The notes beneath the pieces are model-generated. The model did no database searches and was not told the origin of the DNA. It was given only the letters and a program-made list of their open reading frames with translations. Shown piece by piece: positions 36,918 through 47,035 of a DNA stretch of 64,000 nucleotides; position 1 is the first letter of the stretch, and each line of letters starts with the position of its first letter. The position numbers and the translations under genes were made by a program. The DNA is from Romboutsia maritimum. Its GTDB lineage: Bacteria > Bacillota > Clostridia > Peptostreptococcales > Peptostreptococcaceae. The DNA is taken from NCBI RefSeq assembly GCF_002251085.2, contig NZ_NOJZ02000006.1:1-64000 (forward strand), in the 5' to 3' direction.

Positions 36918-38048
36918 TTAATCTATAAATTCTATAAAAATACTATTTGATATTTCCCTACCTTTTTGAGTTAATTTTATTCCACTTTTATCTTCTAGTA
37001 TAAGTTGTCTTTCCCTTAATATGGCCAATTGTTTATTATATTTTTTTCTAAAATCAATATTAAATTCATTTTTAAAATCATCAAATTTTATACCTTCATT
37101 CATTCTAAGACCCATAAATATTTTTTCTTCTATTTTATCTTGAACACTTAAAAGTTCTTTACTTAATATAGGTTTTTTATCACCCGATAATAACTCATTG
37201 TATTCTTGTATCGATTCTACATTATTATATCTGATATTATTTACATATCCTGATGCCCCTGGACCTAGACCTAAATAATTTTTACACTTCCAATATAATA
37301 TATTATGTTTGCATTCATATCCTTCTTTTGCATAATTAGATATTTCATATTGATTGTATCCTTTTGATTTTAAATAATCTATTGTATAATTATATAAATT
37401 TATATCTGTATCCTCATCTATAATTTCAAATTCTTTTCTTTCATACATATTATATAATTCTGTTCCCTCTTCTAATATAAGTGAATATGCCGATATATGT
37501 GAAGGATTTAGTTTTGTAACTTTTTCTAACGTTTCTTTCCATTCATCAATATTTTGATTAGGAAGACAATACATTAAATCTATGTTTATATTTTTAAACC
37601 CAACATCAATAGCCTGTTGATAGTTTTTTACAAATTCTTCATAAGTATGTATTCTTCCTATAGCCTTTAAATGATAATTTTGTGTAGCTTGCAACCCTAT
37701 GCTAATACGATTAATTCCTATTTCTTTCATTATTTTAAGCTTTTCTAAATTAAGAGTTCCTGGATTACACTCCATTGTTATTTCTGCATCTATTCTTATT
37801 TTAAAATTTTTTCTTATATTATAAAAAATTTCTTTTATTTCTTGTGAATTTAAAATACTCGGAGTACCCCCTCCTAAAAATATACTATCTATTTGCTTAT
37901 CTTCCAATTCTCCTTTATAAATCTCCATCTCTTTTTTTAAATTATTTAGATACAATTTTTTTGACTTTTCATCTATTTTATATGAATTAAAATCGCAGTA
38001 ATTACATTTTTTCACACAAAAAGGTACATGTATATATAGTCCTATCAT
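36918..38048 (-). CDS. hemW: HemW-like radical SAM protein
   Basis: 376 aa. GLYIHVPFCVKKCNYCDFNS carries the Fe-S cysteines 11, 15 and 18. SIFLGGGTPSIL and RISIGLQATQNYHLKAIGR follow. The start lies at the cluster motif without the extra N-terminal segment of true HemN. This identifies the HemW (YqeR/HemN-like) family, a heme chaperone rather than coproporphyrinogen oxidase. Its position next to hrcA and lepA is conserved in Bacillota. Confidence 0.93.
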   Translation of the reverse strand: MIGLYIHVPFCVKKCNYCDFNSYKIDEKSKKLYLNNLKKEMEIYKGELEDKQIDSIFLGGGTPSILNSQEIKEIFYNIRKNFKIRIDAEITMECNPGTLNLEKLKIMKEIGINRISIGLQATQNYHLKAIGRIHTYEEFVKNYQQAIDVGFKNINIDLMYCLPNQNIDEWKETLEKVTKLNPSHISAYSLILEEGTELYNMYERKEFEIIDEDTDINLYNYTIDYLKSKGYNQYEISNYAKEGYECKHNILYWKCKNYLGLGPGASGYVNNIRYNNVESIQEYNELLSGDKKPILSKELLSVQDKIEEKIFMGLRMNEGIKFDDFKNEFNIDFRKKYNKQLAILRERQLILEDKSGIKLTQKGREISNSIFIEFID

Positions 38049-38165
38049 ATTTTTTCCTCTTTCTATTTCTAATTATTTTAAAATATATTTTAATTTATTC
38101 CCAATATACTAACTTTACAATCTTTAATTTAACATGTTTATATTTTTTTAACAATTTAAAAATTA

Positions 38166-38199
38166 AAAATCTCCACTTAAATTTAAGTAGAGATCTTTA
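38166..38199 (-). terminator. Terminator after the APC permease gene
   Basis: Near-perfect stem ATCTCCACTTAAA/TTTAAGTAGAGAT (one mismatch) with A/T flanks, about 20 bases after the stop codon. Confidence 0.7.
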
Positions 38200-38216
38200 A
38201 TGCTATATATATTTAA

Positions 38217-39533
38217 TTATTTTAAGTTCTTTTTATACGAATAAACTGGAAGCCCTATTAATGTTATCATTATTCCTCCCAATGAAATAGCTGTTGATGT
38301 TATTATTTGATTAAATACAACAAATAATCCTCCAAGTATAGCTATTATCGGAATTACTGGATATAATGGAACTTTATATGGCCTATATAAATCTGGTTTT
38401 TCCTTTCTAAACTTCATAACTCCTATAAAGGTAAGAACATAAAATATCCATACTGTAAATATAGTTAAATCTGATAATAAGTTAAATTTACCCGATAATG
38501 CATATATACAAGATAATATTGCTATTAACCATACAGAATTATAAGGAGATCCTCCTTTATTCACTTTTGATAAAATTTTATCACCTGGTAAAGTTCCATT
38601 TTTAGCCAATGTATATGGTACTCTTGGAGCAGTCAATAAGTATCCATTTAAACTACCAAATACAGATATCATAATACCTATTGTTATTATTTTTCCTCCG
38701 ATTGATCCAAATAGTCTTGTAGCTACAAGACCTGCTGGTGATACAGCTACTGCAAGTTCATTAGCCGGAGCAACCCATAAATAAGCTATATTTATTAAAA
38801 TATAAACTAACATAACTATAGATAATCCTCCAACTATAGCTTTAGGTAAATCTTTGCCTGGGTTCTTCATTTCTCCAGCTATAGTACCTACATTAATCCA
38901 TCCTTCATATGCAAATAATGTTGCTATTAATGTTTGCCCTAATGCACTTGATACTGTTGCTTTTGGCCCTACCATTGGAGTAAAAATAGCTATGCTATTA
39001 CCTTTTATAAATCCAAATACTATGATTAATACTAGTGGTATCAGTTTACAGATTGTAGCAATAGTTTGAATTTTTCCTCCTAAAGATGAACCTACTGTGT
39101 TTAAAATAGCTAAAAATAAAATTACACCTATAGCAATCGGTAAAATTACAGTTAAATTTTCAGGGTTTTGTCCTAAAAGTTCAGCTGCTTGCTTAGAAAA
39201 TATTACAGCCAACGCCGCTGTTGTCCCTGGGAAAAATAAAAAAGTTTGCATCCAGCCTGCTAAAAACCCCATTTTTTTTCCATAAAATTCTTCAATATGA
39301 ACCATCATTCCACCAGTTTTTGGTATAGCAGCTGAAATTTCAGCTGCTGTAAGACCTCCTGTTATAGTTACAAGTCCACCTATAATCCATGCTATAATTC
39401 CTAAACCAGGAGCACCATCTGTAGCTGCATAAATTGCTTGCGGTTTAAAAAATACACCTCCTCCTATAACCAATCCAACAACAGTTGAAAGAGCTGCCAA
39501 AAATCCGATATTCTTTTTTAGATCATTATTCAT
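38217..39533 (-). CDS. APC-superfamily amino acid permease (LAT/SteT-like)
   Basis: 438 aa with about 12 membrane helices. TM1 has STVVGLVIGGGVFFKPQAI, the unwound GxG segment that binds the amino-acid backbone; TM2 has GGLTAAEISAAIPKTGGMMV. The layout, YEGWINVGTIAGEMKNPGKD in TM6-7 and FNQIITSTAIS at the end resemble LAT-type exchangers such as SteT. Substrate not determinable. The SD AGGAGG fixes ATG 39533 rather than the upstream TTG. Single gene. Confidence 0.9.
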   Translation of the reverse strand: MNNDLKKNIGFLAALSTVVGLVIGGGVFFKPQAIYAATDGAPGLGIIAWIIGGLVTITGGLTAAEISAAIPKTGGMMVHIEEFYGKKMGFLAGWMQTFLFFPGTTAALAVIFSKQAAELLGQNPENLTVILPIAIGVILFLAILNTVGSSLGGKIQTIATICKLIPLVLIIVFGFIKGNSIAIFTPMVGPKATVSSALGQTLIATLFAYEGWINVGTIAGEMKNPGKDLPKAIVGGLSIVMLVYILINIAYLWVAPANELAVAVSPAGLVATRLFGSIGGKIITIGIMISVFGSLNGYLLTAPRVPYTLAKNGTLPGDKILSKVNKGGSPYNSVWLIAILSCIYALSGKFNLLSDLTIFTVWIFYVLTFIGVMKFRKEKPDLYRPYKVPLYPVIPIIAILGGLFVVFNQIITSTAISLGGIMITLIGLPVYSYKKNLK

Positions 39534-39674
39534 AATCAACCTCCTAACGACCTATGAATAAAAATTTATCATTTTTTAATTTTATAACTTTATTATTCTC
39601 AGGTTGTATTTATTCAAATTTAATTTTTTATGTATTTTAATTTTATAACTTATGATAACCCAAAAAATAAAAAC

Positions 39675-39703
39675 GCACTAGAAATTTTATAAATTTCTAA
39701 TGC
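39675..39703 (-). terminator. Terminator after lepA
   Basis: Stem GCACTAGAAATTT/AAATTTCTAATGC with one mismatch (39675-39687 with 39691-39703) and A/T flanks. Confidence 0.75.
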
Positions 39704-39723
39704 TTTTTTCTATTTTTTTCATT

Positions 39724-41529
39724 TTACTCATCTAATTTTAATACAGACATAAATGCCTTTTGAGGAACTTCAACTGACCCTATTTGTCTCATACGTTTCT
39801 TACCTTCTTTTTGTTTTTCAAGAAGTTTCTTCTTACGAGATATATCTCCTCCGTAACATTTAGCAAGAACGTCTTTTCTAAGAGCACTTATTGTTTCTCT
39901 AGCAACTACTTTATTTCCAACAGCTGCTTGTATAGGTACTGCAAATTGATGTCTTGGTATTTCCTTCTTTAATTTTTCACACATAGCTTTTCCTCTATAA
40001 TAAGCACGACTTTCGTGTACTATGAAACTAAGTGCATCTACTTGCTCTTTATTTATTAAAACATCAAGTTTAACAAGCTTAGAAGGTTGATATCCTTTTA
40101 CTTCATAATCTAAAGATCCATATCCTCTTGTTCTTGATTTTAAAGCATCAAAGAAATCATAAACAACTTCATTAAGTGGAAGATCATAGTGAAGCATAAC
40201 TCTTTTATCATCTATATATTCCATGTTTATCATAGTTCCACGTCTTTCTTGACAAAGTTCCATTACAACACCAACATAATCTTTAGGTACTATTATATCA
40301 CCCTTAACTATTGGCTCCTCTATCATTCTTATTTCTGATACTTCTGGTAGATTTGCAGGATTTTGTATCATAACAACTTCATCATCAGTTTTAGTTACTC
40401 TATATATAACTGATGGTGCAGTTGTTACTAAGTTAAGGTCATATTCTCTTTCTAATCTCTCTTGTATTATTTCCATGTGTAAAAGACCTAGGAATCCGCA
40501 TCTAAATCCAAACCCTAATGCAGCTGAAGTTTCTGCTTCAAACTCAAGCGCAGCATCATTTATTTGCATTTTTTCAAGTGCATCTCTTACATTTTCATAT
40601 TTTTCGCCTTCTCCTGGATATATACCACAATAAACCATAGGTGTAGCCTTTTTATATCCTGACATTGGATTCTCTGTTGGATTATTAGCATCTGTTATTG
40701 TATCTCCCACATGACAACTTCTCATATCTTTTATACTTGCAGCTATATAACCAACATCTCCTGCTACTAATTCATTAAGTTCCTTTTGACCTGGAGCCAT
40801 AACACCAACTTCAGTTACTTCAAAAGTCTTATTAGTATTCATCATTTTTATAGTCATACCTTTTTTAACTGTACCTTCAAATACTCTAACATAAGCTATA
40901 ACACCTTTATAAGCATCATAATAAGAGTCAAATATTAAAGATTTTAAAGGTCCTTCTTTGTCTCCCTTAGGAGCAGGTATTTCTTTAACTATCGTTTCTA
41001 AAACATCTTCTATATTTAAACCACTTTTAGCTGATATAAGTGGAGCTTGACTTGCATCTAATCCAATTATATCTTCTATCTCTTGCTTTATTTCATCAGG
41101 TCTAGCACTTGGAAGATCTATTTTATTTATTACAGGAACTATTTCTAAATCTTGATCTAATGCTAAGTAAACGTTAGCTAATGTTTGAGCCTCTACACCT
41201 TGCGCTGCATCTACTACTAATAATGCCCCTTCACATGCAGCTAAACTTCTCGAAACTTCATAGTTAAAGTCTACATGTCCTGGTGTATCTATAAGATTTA
41301 AATAATATTCATTTCCATCCTTAGCTTTATAAACTAATCTTATATTCTGTAACTTTATAGTGATCCCTCTTTCTCTTTCAAGATCCATGTTATCTAATAA
41401 CTGATCTTTCATCTCTCTATCACTAACAAGTCCTGTTTTCTGTATTAATCTATCCGCTAAGGTAGACTTCCCGTGGTCTATATGCGCTATTATACTAAAA
41501 TTTCTAGTTCTACTTTGTTTATTGTCCAC
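39724..41529 (-). CDS. lepA: Elongation factor 4 (LepA)
   Basis: 601 aa translational GTPase. [16 protein letters not shown] (G1), the RGITIK switch, DTPGHVD (G3), NKIDLPSA (G4), domains II and III, and the LepA-specific C-terminal domain ([40 protein letters not shown]). It acts on stalled ribosomes or 30S biogenesis. GTG start at 41529, seven bases after AAGGAGG. Confidence 0.97.
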   Translation of the reverse strand: MDNKQSRTRNFSIIAHIDHGKSTLADRLIQKTGLVSDREMKDQLLDNMDLERERGITIKLQNIRLVYKAKDGNEYYLNLIDTPGHVDFNYEVSRSLAACEGALLVVDAAQGVEAQTLANVYLALDQDLEIVPVINKIDLPSARPDEIKQEIEDIIGLDASQAPLISAKSGLNIEDVLETIVKEIPAPKGDKEGPLKSLIFDSYYDAYKGVIAYVRVFEGTVKKGMTIKMMNTNKTFEVTEVGVMAPGQKELNELVAGDVGYIAASIKDMRSCHVGDTITDANNPTENPMSGYKKATPMVYCGIYPGEGEKYENVRDALEKMQINDAALEFEAETSAALGFGFRCGFLGLLHMEIIQERLEREYDLNLVTTAPSVIYRVTKTDDEVVMIQNPANLPEVSEIRMIEEPIVKGDIIVPKDYVGVVMELCQERRGTMINMEYIDDKRVMLHYDLPLNEVVYDFFDALKSRTRGYGSLDYEVKGYQPSKLVKLDVLINKEQVDALSFIVHESRAYYRGKAMCEKLKKEIPRHQFAVPIQAAVGNKVVARETISALRKDVLAKCYGGDISRKKKLLEKQKEGKKRMRQIGSVEVPQKAFMSVLKLDE

Positions 41530-41615
41530 CTTGTTTCCTCCTTTTTATTATTATCATAGCTTTTATTTTATAATATATCCTCTTTTATGTAAATAAGAGT
41601 TATTTTATAAACATA

Positions 41616-41666
41616 AAAAAGGATTATGTCAAAATGAAATTTTCATATTTTGACACAATCCTTTTT
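41616..41666 (-). terminator. Terminator after gpr-spoIIP-small ORF
   Basis: Long near-perfect inverted repeat (41616-41639 with 41641-41666; core ATGTCAAAATGAAA) with an A run before and a T run after, just past the stop at 41672. Confidence 0.85.
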
Positions 41667-41671
41667 ATAAA

Positions 41672-41932
41672 TTATTTTTTGAATTTTTCAATAGTAGTAT
41701 TTGTAATTTTATTTAAATTTTTATAAATTTCATTTGCTACATTTTTCGTTTTATTTATATAATTATTTAAGTTATATCCTTCTTTACTTAACATATTTTG
41801 TGCATTTTTATCTACTATAAATACACATATTGCAATATTAAAAGACATCATCATTATAAATATAATTCTAATTAAAAATTTAAACTTTTTTTTCTTTATT
41901 TTTATTTCTTTATTTTTATCTAATCTGCTCAT
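41672..41932 (-). CDS. Small membrane protein, 86 aa
   Basis: No family recognised. Lys-rich N-terminus (MSRLDKNKEIKIKKKKFKF), one hydrophobic helix (LIRIIFIMMMSFNIAICVFI) and a predicted extracytoplasmic helix rich in Asn and Lys. TATAGGAG SD. It follows spoIIP after 20 bases and ends at a terminator, so it is the last gene of gpr-spoIIP-orf. It may be a sporulation-time membrane protein, by context only. Confidence 0.7.
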   Translation of the reverse strand: MSRLDKNKEIKIKKKKFKFLIRIIFIMMMSFNIAICVFIVDKNAQNMLSKEGYNLNNYINKTKNVANEIYKNLNKITNTTIEKFKK

Positions 41933-41952
41933 AATAGACTCCTATATTTAGC

Positions 41953-42909
41953 CTATTGATTTTGTTTAAAGTACTCATCTAAAACACTAGCAATATATTT
42001 TGCAGTTGCTCTTGATTCTTGAATACTAGTTGAATTACTTCCTACTTCTATTAACATGTGATTTTTTGCTACAAACTGATTATATTTACCATATTTTTTT
42101 TCTACTAAAGGCAATGCAATCCCAGGATACTTTTTATTTGCCAAATCTGTTATATTTTGAGCTTGTGTCTTTATTTGACTTGCATTAGTGTTTCTAGCTC
42201 CTATTACGAATAAGAATTTAGCAACTCTTTCTCCATTTATAGTTGTTGTATATTCATCATGATATGATTTTTTCATAGAAGAATCAGCTAAATCTCTACC
42301 ATCTCTATGTAAATCAATTGCTATGTCTATACTATTATATTTAGGTATTATCTCTTGTATTGTTTTTAAACTGCTTTGATAAGAACTATTATAAGATGGA
42401 TAGTCATGATATTTAGTACTATGTACTACTCCCCACCCTTTTTTGCTTAATTCAGTAGTCAATAAATTTCCAACTGACATTACAGAATTAGTTTTATCTT
42501 TTGAATGATAATTTCCCTCAGGTGAGTTTGAGTATGTCTCACATCCATGTGTGTGATATATTAATATCCTTGGCTTTTTATTTGTTACTAATAAATCATC
42601 TTTATATTGTGAATCAGTTATCTGTTGCTCTTCATTAGGTGAATTTGAGTTTATTTTCGGTATATTTTCTTCCCCTACATAAACTTTTATATAATCTTTT
42701 TTATTTTCTTTTTTATTTATACTACTATTATTTTCCTTTTTGTTATTATTTTGACTTATATCTTCACTCTCTTTTTTACTACTTTCTGGATATGAAGAAT
42801 TTATTAAAAATCTCATAAATTCTTCTTTATTTATAGAATAAGATATACTAGGTAAAATACAAATCAACACACAGGCTGTAGTTATAGCCTTTATGCGCTT
42901 TTTAAACAT
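41953..42909 (-). CDS. spoIIP: Stage II sporulation protein P
   Basis: 318 aa. An N-terminal signal/anchor (TACVLICILPSISYSI), a low-complexity Lys/Asn/Glu linker, then the amidase-endopeptidase domain from about 110: ILIYHTHGCETYSN, IDIAIDLHRDGRD, ARNTNASQIKTQAQNITDL, and MLIEVGSNSTSIQESRATAK. It degrades septal peptidoglycan during engulfment with SpoIID/SpoIIM. GGAGGAG SD. Directly follows gpr. Confidence 0.95.
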   Translation of the reverse strand: MFKKRIKAITTACVLICILPSISYSINKEEFMRFLINSSYPESSKKESEDISQNNNKKENNSSINKKENKKDYIKVYVGEENIPKINSNSPNEEQQITDSQYKDDLLVTNKKPRILIYHTHGCETYSNSPEGNYHSKDKTNSVMSVGNLLTTELSKKGWGVVHSTKYHDYPSYNSSYQSSLKTIQEIIPKYNSIDIAIDLHRDGRDLADSSMKKSYHDEYTTTINGERVAKFLFVIGARNTNASQIKTQAQNITDLANKKYPGIALPLVEKKYGKYNQFVAKNHMLIEVGSNSTSIQESRATAKYIASVLDEYFKQNQ

Positions 42910-42921
42910 TATTTCTCCTCC

Positions 42922-43878
42922 TTATTTGGTGATCCTACCTGGATGAAGCGACCTATTTAATCCTTCACTTATTATTATTGATAGATTTTCAATAGTTTCA
43001 TCTATATCTTTAGGTGTTACTATTAAATTTTTATCATACGGATCTAGAGAATCCTTTATAAGTTGGTATTTTTCTTCTTCTTTTAATTTTTTTAACATAT
43101 TATAAAAATTTTCTGATTCCTCTGATTGAGAAATCAAATTATCAATAGCTAAATCTAATACATCATTAGTTAAAGTTGCTGCATCTACCACTGTAGGTAC
43201 TCCAATAGCTATTACATCTACACCCAGATAATCTTTGTTTAATGCCTTTCTCTTATTACCTACTCCACCTCCTGGAGCTATTCCCGCTGTTGAAACTTGA
43301 ATTGTTGAATTAACCCTTTCCATCTTTCTTGATGCTAATGCATCTATCGCTATTACTCTATCTGGCTTTATTTTATCTACTATAGATTTTACGATTTCGC
43401 TAGTTTCTATTCCTGTAAGCCCCATAACACCAGGGCTTAAACCTGATACTTCTGTAAAATCATCATCATAATCCTTATTATAATTTTTGAAAATATGTCT
43501 AGTCACTAAAGTTTTAGATACACTTTTAGGACCTAATGCATCTGATGTTATGTTCCAATTTCCAAGACCTATTACTAAAGTTTTTTTAGTCTTATCACTT
43601 CCTAAAATATCTACTAATTCATCTTTTAAATATGTGATTATTTCTTCTCTTGATTCATCATCATCAAACTTCATTAAATTACTTTCTAAAGTTACATATT
43701 TACCAATCCCCTTATTCATTATTTTAGAGCCTTGCTCATCTATAATTTCAACTTTTGTTACTGTGCATTTATCTAGTTCTTTCGTTTCAATTTCTACTCC
43801 AGGTATTTCACCACTATTTTGATCTTCTTGATACATTTCTCTAGCTTCTAGAGCCAAATCTGTTCTTATATTAATCAT
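42922..43878 (-). CDS. gpr: Spore germination protease GPR
   Basis: 318 aa from the chosen start, ATG 43878 (MINIRTDLALEAREMYQEDQ). It lies five bases from GGAGG, and the neighbouring ATG (43881) is also possible. The N-terminal TDLALEAREM and an acidic stretch correspond to the autoprocessed propeptide. GLGNWNITSDALGPKSVSKT and VIAIDALASRKMERVNSTIQ belong to the catalytic core. It degrades small acid-soluble spore proteins on germination. Divergent from rpsT, upstream of spoIIP. Confidence 0.95.
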   Translation of the reverse strand: MINIRTDLALEAREMYQEDQNSGEIPGVEIETKELDKCTVTKVEIIDEQGSKIMNKGIGKYVTLESNLMKFDDDESREEIITYLKDELVDILGSDKTKKTLVIGLGNWNITSDALGPKSVSKTLVTRHIFKNYNKDYDDDFTEVSGLSPGVMGLTGIETSEIVKSIVDKIKPDRVIAIDALASRKMERVNSTIQVSTAGIAPGGGVGNKRKALNKDYLGVDVIAIGVPTVVDAATLTNDVLDLAIDNLISQSEESENFYNMLKKLKEEEKYQLIKDSLDPYDKNLIVTPKDIDETIENLSIIISEGLNRSLHPGRITK

Positions 43879-44083
43879 CATAACCTCCAAGTATAAATTA
43901 AATGATATATATAAGTGTTAACAATTTTTAGTATTTTATAACAAAAAAATATATTTTTACAAATCTTTGAATATTTTATTTGTATGTTGTAAATTATTTT
44001 TATATAGGTTATAATCTAAAAAGTCAAAAGTAATAGATATTCAAAAAATAATAGATATTATATAAGGTTATAAATAATTATCC

Positions 44084-44112
44084 TTGATTTTTAGATTTAT
44101 TTCTGTTAAAAT
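44084..44112 (+). promoter_or_regulatory. Putative rpsT promoter
   Basis: TTGATT (44084-44089), a 17-base spacer and TAAAAT (44107-44112). Predicted start near 44119, leader about 47 bases. The remaining gpr-rpsT spacer (43879-44083) is AT-rich with no other clear site. Confidence 0.6.
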
Positions 44113-44165
44113 CTAATATGTTGACGATGAATATACTAATTAAATACACGAGGGGGTGAACTAAG

Positions 44166-44432
44166 ATGGCAAACATAAAATCAGCTAAAAAGAGAATAAA
44201 AGTTATCGATAAGAAAACTGCTTTAAATAGAGCAAGAAAATCTCAAATAAAAACTGCTATAAGAAGATTCGAAGAGGCAGTAGTTGCAGGAAACAGAGAA
44301 GAAGCTGTTGCAAGATTTGAATATGCTCAAAAGAGAATATCTCAAGTAGCTTCTAAAGGGACTATACACAAGAACGCTGCAGCTAGAAAAGTAGCTAAAT
44401 TAGCTCAAAAATTAAACGGTATGAACGCTTAA
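44166..44432 (+). CDS. rpsT: 30S ribosomal protein S20
   Basis: 88 aa, basic all-helical bS20: MANIKSAKKRIKVIDKKTAL, NRARKSQIKTAIRRFEEAV, AASKVAKLAQKLNG-type end. GAGGGGGTGA SD. Encoded opposite to its neighbours holA and gpr, as often seen in Clostridia. Confidence 0.97.
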   Translation: MANIKSAKKRIKVIDKKTALNRARKSQIKTAIRRFEEAVVAGNREEAVARFEYAQKRISQVASKGTIHKNAAARKVAKLAQKLNGMNA

Positions 44433-44462
44433 TACTCGTTTATATTTCTGGATAGATACTAG

Positions 44463-44488
44463 CCCTTGATTTTTTTCAAGGGTTTTTT
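44463..44488 (+). terminator. rpsT terminator
   Basis: Stem CCCTTGA/TCAAGGG (44463-44469 with 44476-44482) followed by TTTTTT. Confidence 0.9.
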
Positions 44489-44499
44489 ATTTTCTATTA

Positions 44500-44540
44500 A
44501 AAAACCACCTCAAAACATTTAGTTTTTGAAGTGGTTTTTT
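44500..44540 (-). terminator. holA terminator
   Basis: Stem AAAAACCACCTCAAAA with TTTTTGAAGTGGTTTTT (one mismatch), about 15 bases after the holA stop and back-to-back with the rpsT terminator. Confidence 0.85.
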
Positions 44541-44554
44541 AATATTTTTTTCTT

Positions 44555-45598
44555 TTATACAATTTTTCTTTGACAATATCTACTTATTAACATTTCTAAA
44601 GCTAAAGTATCCCTTACTAATCCATTTTTTATCTTATAATCACTTTCTAATATATAATTCAACATATCTATAATAATATCATTATTAAAGTTATTCGCTT
44701 GCTTCAGCGCTTTTCCAACTACAAATGGATGAACTTTTATTTTTTCAGATATTATTTTGTTTGAATATCCCTCCGTTTGTAATTCTCTAACTTGAATAAC
44801 AACCTTAAACTGCTTAGCTATCATAGCAAATATTCCAAGAACAGATTCTCCTTCTTGTATCATATCATTTAAAATTTTCATAGCACTAGAGGAATTCTTT
44901 TCTCCTATATAGTCTATTAACTTAAAAATATCATTTTCAACTTTCTTTTGTGAAAGTTTTTCTATCACTTGATTTGTAACTTTTTGTTCTTTACCTACAA
45001 ATGAACTTATTTTGTTTATTTCATTTTGTAAATCAGATAAAGTCTTTTCACTACTTTTATCTCTATATCCTTCTAAATCTATAAAATGCATTACTTGTGC
45101 GTTATCTATTACAACTTCACTGTCTTGAAACCTTTTCTTTACCCATTTAAATAAATCCATATCCGAAAGCTTATCACAATTAAAGACTAATCCATTTTTA
45201 TCAATTTTTTTTACTAAAGATTTTCTTTTATCTATATCTCCATATACTACGAAAACTAAAACCGTTGTATCTGGGATATTATTCAAATGTTCTATTAAAT
45301 ATTTTTCTTCTGCATCATTAAAATTTTTCTTCTTTCCTTTTAATAGTTCAAAATCTTTTATTATTACTATTTTTTTATCATCCATAAAAGGAAGTGTCTC
45401 TATTGAACTTATAACTTGGTCTAGTGTGATTTCTTTACCATCTATTACATCTAAGTTAAAATCAATCATAGACTCATTTAAGCTATTCTTAAGTACCTTT
45501 ACTGCATTTTCTATAAGATAATATTCTCTACCATAAAAAAGGTACATATTTTCAAATTTTCTATCTTTAATATTGTTTATAATATCCCTGTAGTTCAT
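44555..45598 (-). CDS. holA: DNA polymerase III delta subunit
   Basis: 347 aa. N-terminus ENMYLFYGREYYLIENAVKV, then DQVISSIETLPFMDDKKIVI typical of HolA; C-terminal helical collar (NYILESDYKIKNGLVRDTLA). It opens the beta clamp in the clamp loader. Its start (GAAGGAG, ATG 45598) lies 32 bases inside the comEC frame, the comEC-holA linkage known from Bacillota. Confidence 0.94.
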   Translation of the reverse strand: MNYRDIINNIKDRKFENMYLFYGREYYLIENAVKVLKNSLNESMIDFNLDVIDGKEITLDQVISSIETLPFMDDKKIVIIKDFELLKGKKKNFNDAEEKYLIEHLNNIPDTTVLVFVVYGDIDKRKSLVKKIDKNGLVFNCDKLSDMDLFKWVKKRFQDSEVVIDNAQVMHFIDLEGYRDKSSEKTLSDLQNEINKISSFVGKEQKVTNQVIEKLSQKKVENDIFKLIDYIGEKNSSSAMKILNDMIQEGESVLGIFAMIAKQFKVVIQVRELQTEGYSNKIISEKIKVHPFVVGKALKQANNFNNDIIIDMLNYILESDYKIKNGLVRDTLALEMLISRYCQRKIV

Positions 45599-46832
45599 TC
45601 GTTTGCTCCTTCATAACCTTCAATTCTTTATAAATCATATATGAAAATACAATACCATAATAAATTATAACATATTGTATTTTAGGATTTTCTACTTCAA
45701 CATAAGTAAAATCCAATCTACTAAGTATATTTAATAAAAAGTAGATAGAATCCATTATTATTATATTAAAATAAGCCACTACTTTTGCTACCCATACATT
45801 TATATTAAATAAAATTATACTTATAATACTTAAATACATTATAACACCTATAAATGGAACTATTATTAAATTACCTAAAATAGAATTTATAGTTACTAAC
45901 TTAAAATTATAATATATTATTGGTAATGTTAGTATATTCGCACATAATGTAATTGATATAATTTCTATTTTTAAAATATTATTTATATAGCCATAGAAAT
46001 ATATTATAGACAATGTAGCTAAAAAAGACAATTGAAAACTTATATTATGTATAATATATGGATTATTTATTATAAAAAATATTCCAATTAGAGATAAAGT
46101 TGATATTCCATCCTTTTTTTTATCATAAAATATAGACAAATATAAAGCTATAATAAATAATATAGATCTTACTATAGATGGTGATACTCCGACCATAATA
46201 CAATATAAAGATAATATTACTGATAGTATTATTAATTTATAAAATTTATTTATACTTCTTATAATTAATATAACTAGTGTGCAAAGTATTCCTATATGGA
46301 GTCCTGATATGGCTATTATATGACTGGTTCCCGTTTTACTAAATATTTCTTTATCTTCCTGTGTTAAATTTTCTTTAGCTCCTAATAATACTGAATTTAA
46401 AAAATCCGAATTTTTTTTGTACAAATATCTAAAATTTTTTATAAGTTTAGATTTTAATTTTCCTAGATTTGTATATAAAAAACTTTCACCGATTACTTCA
46501 TATTTATTTATATATATAAGGCCTTTATATCCACAACTCTTTATATATTTACCGTAATCAAAATCTTTAAATTTCATATCTTCTAAATTTTTTAACTTAC
46601 CTATTACTCTTACTCTTTTTCCTATTGCTATTTTTTTATTTTTACTATAATCATTAACTAAGAACTTACTCACTTTATATTGATGATATTTTTCTTTTTC
46701 TATTTTATCCATTACTATACCTTCTATGGTTATAGTTTTATCAGTGTATCTATTGTTTAGAGGCTCTTGATTAGTCTTTATAAATGCTACAAATAATATA
46801 AGAACAAATATTATTAGTAATGGTCTTCTCAT
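45567..46832 (-). CDS. comEC: ComEC channel protein lacking the metallo-beta-lactamase domain
   Basis: 421 aa. Hydrophobic N-terminus; DUF4131-like OB domain at about 25-120 (TITIEGIVMDKIEKEKYHQY, GKRVRVIGKLKNLE); Competence domain from about 140, with SVLLGAKENLTQEDKEIFSK and TGTSHIIAISGLHIGILCTL and around ten membrane helices. It is the inner-membrane channel for single-stranded DNA uptake. Full-length ComEC is 700-800 aa with a C-terminal nuclease-like MBL domain. Here the frame ends naturally after a last helix and holA follows. A stand-alone MBL lipoprotein lies at 52772-53608. Confidence 0.9.
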   Translation of the reverse strand: MRRPLLIIFVLILFVAFIKTNQEPLNNRYTDKTITIEGIVMDKIEKEKYHQYKVSKFLVNDYSKNKKIAIGKRVRVIGKLKNLEDMKFKDFDYGKYIKSCGYKGLIYINKYEVIGESFLYTNLGKLKSKLIKNFRYLYKKNSDFLNSVLLGAKENLTQEDKEIFSKTGTSHIIAISGLHIGILCTLVILIIRSINKFYKLIILSVILSLYCIMVGVSPSIVRSILFIIALYLSIFYDKKKDGISTLSLIGIFFIINNPYIIHNISFQLSFLATLSIIYFYGYINNILKIEIISITLCANILTLPIIYYNFKLVTINSILGNLIIVPFIGVIMYLSIISIILFNINVWVAKVVAYFNIIIMDSIYFLLNILSRLDFTYVEVENPKIQYVIIYYGIVFSYMIYKELKVMKEQTNELQGYYKQY

Positions 46833-46980
46833 CTTTCCTCCTAAAAATCTTTTTTCTATTATTATATTCTTATTTTTGAATATTTAATCAAAAGCACTTG
46901 ATATCAAAATACTTTCCTTGTTATACAGTCAAATACTTACGAAAACATATTTTTTAATCACTTATTTAATAATATAAAAA

Positions 46981-47026
46981 AGGAGTCATATAAAAATAAT
47001 TAAAAACCTTTTATATGACTCTTTTA
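46981..47026 (-). terminator. Terminator of the 1091-aa surface protein gene
   Basis: Stem AGTCATATAAAA/TTTTATATGACT (46984-46995 with 47009-47020), extended by AGG/CTT, with A and T flanks. Confidence 0.8.
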
Positions 47027-47035
47027 CTTATTTTA

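Noticed and set aside
44166-44432. rpsT as evidence of a foreign island because it is on the opposite strand
   Set aside because: S20 is often a single oppositely oriented gene next to holA/gpr in Bacillota; composition matches its neighbours.
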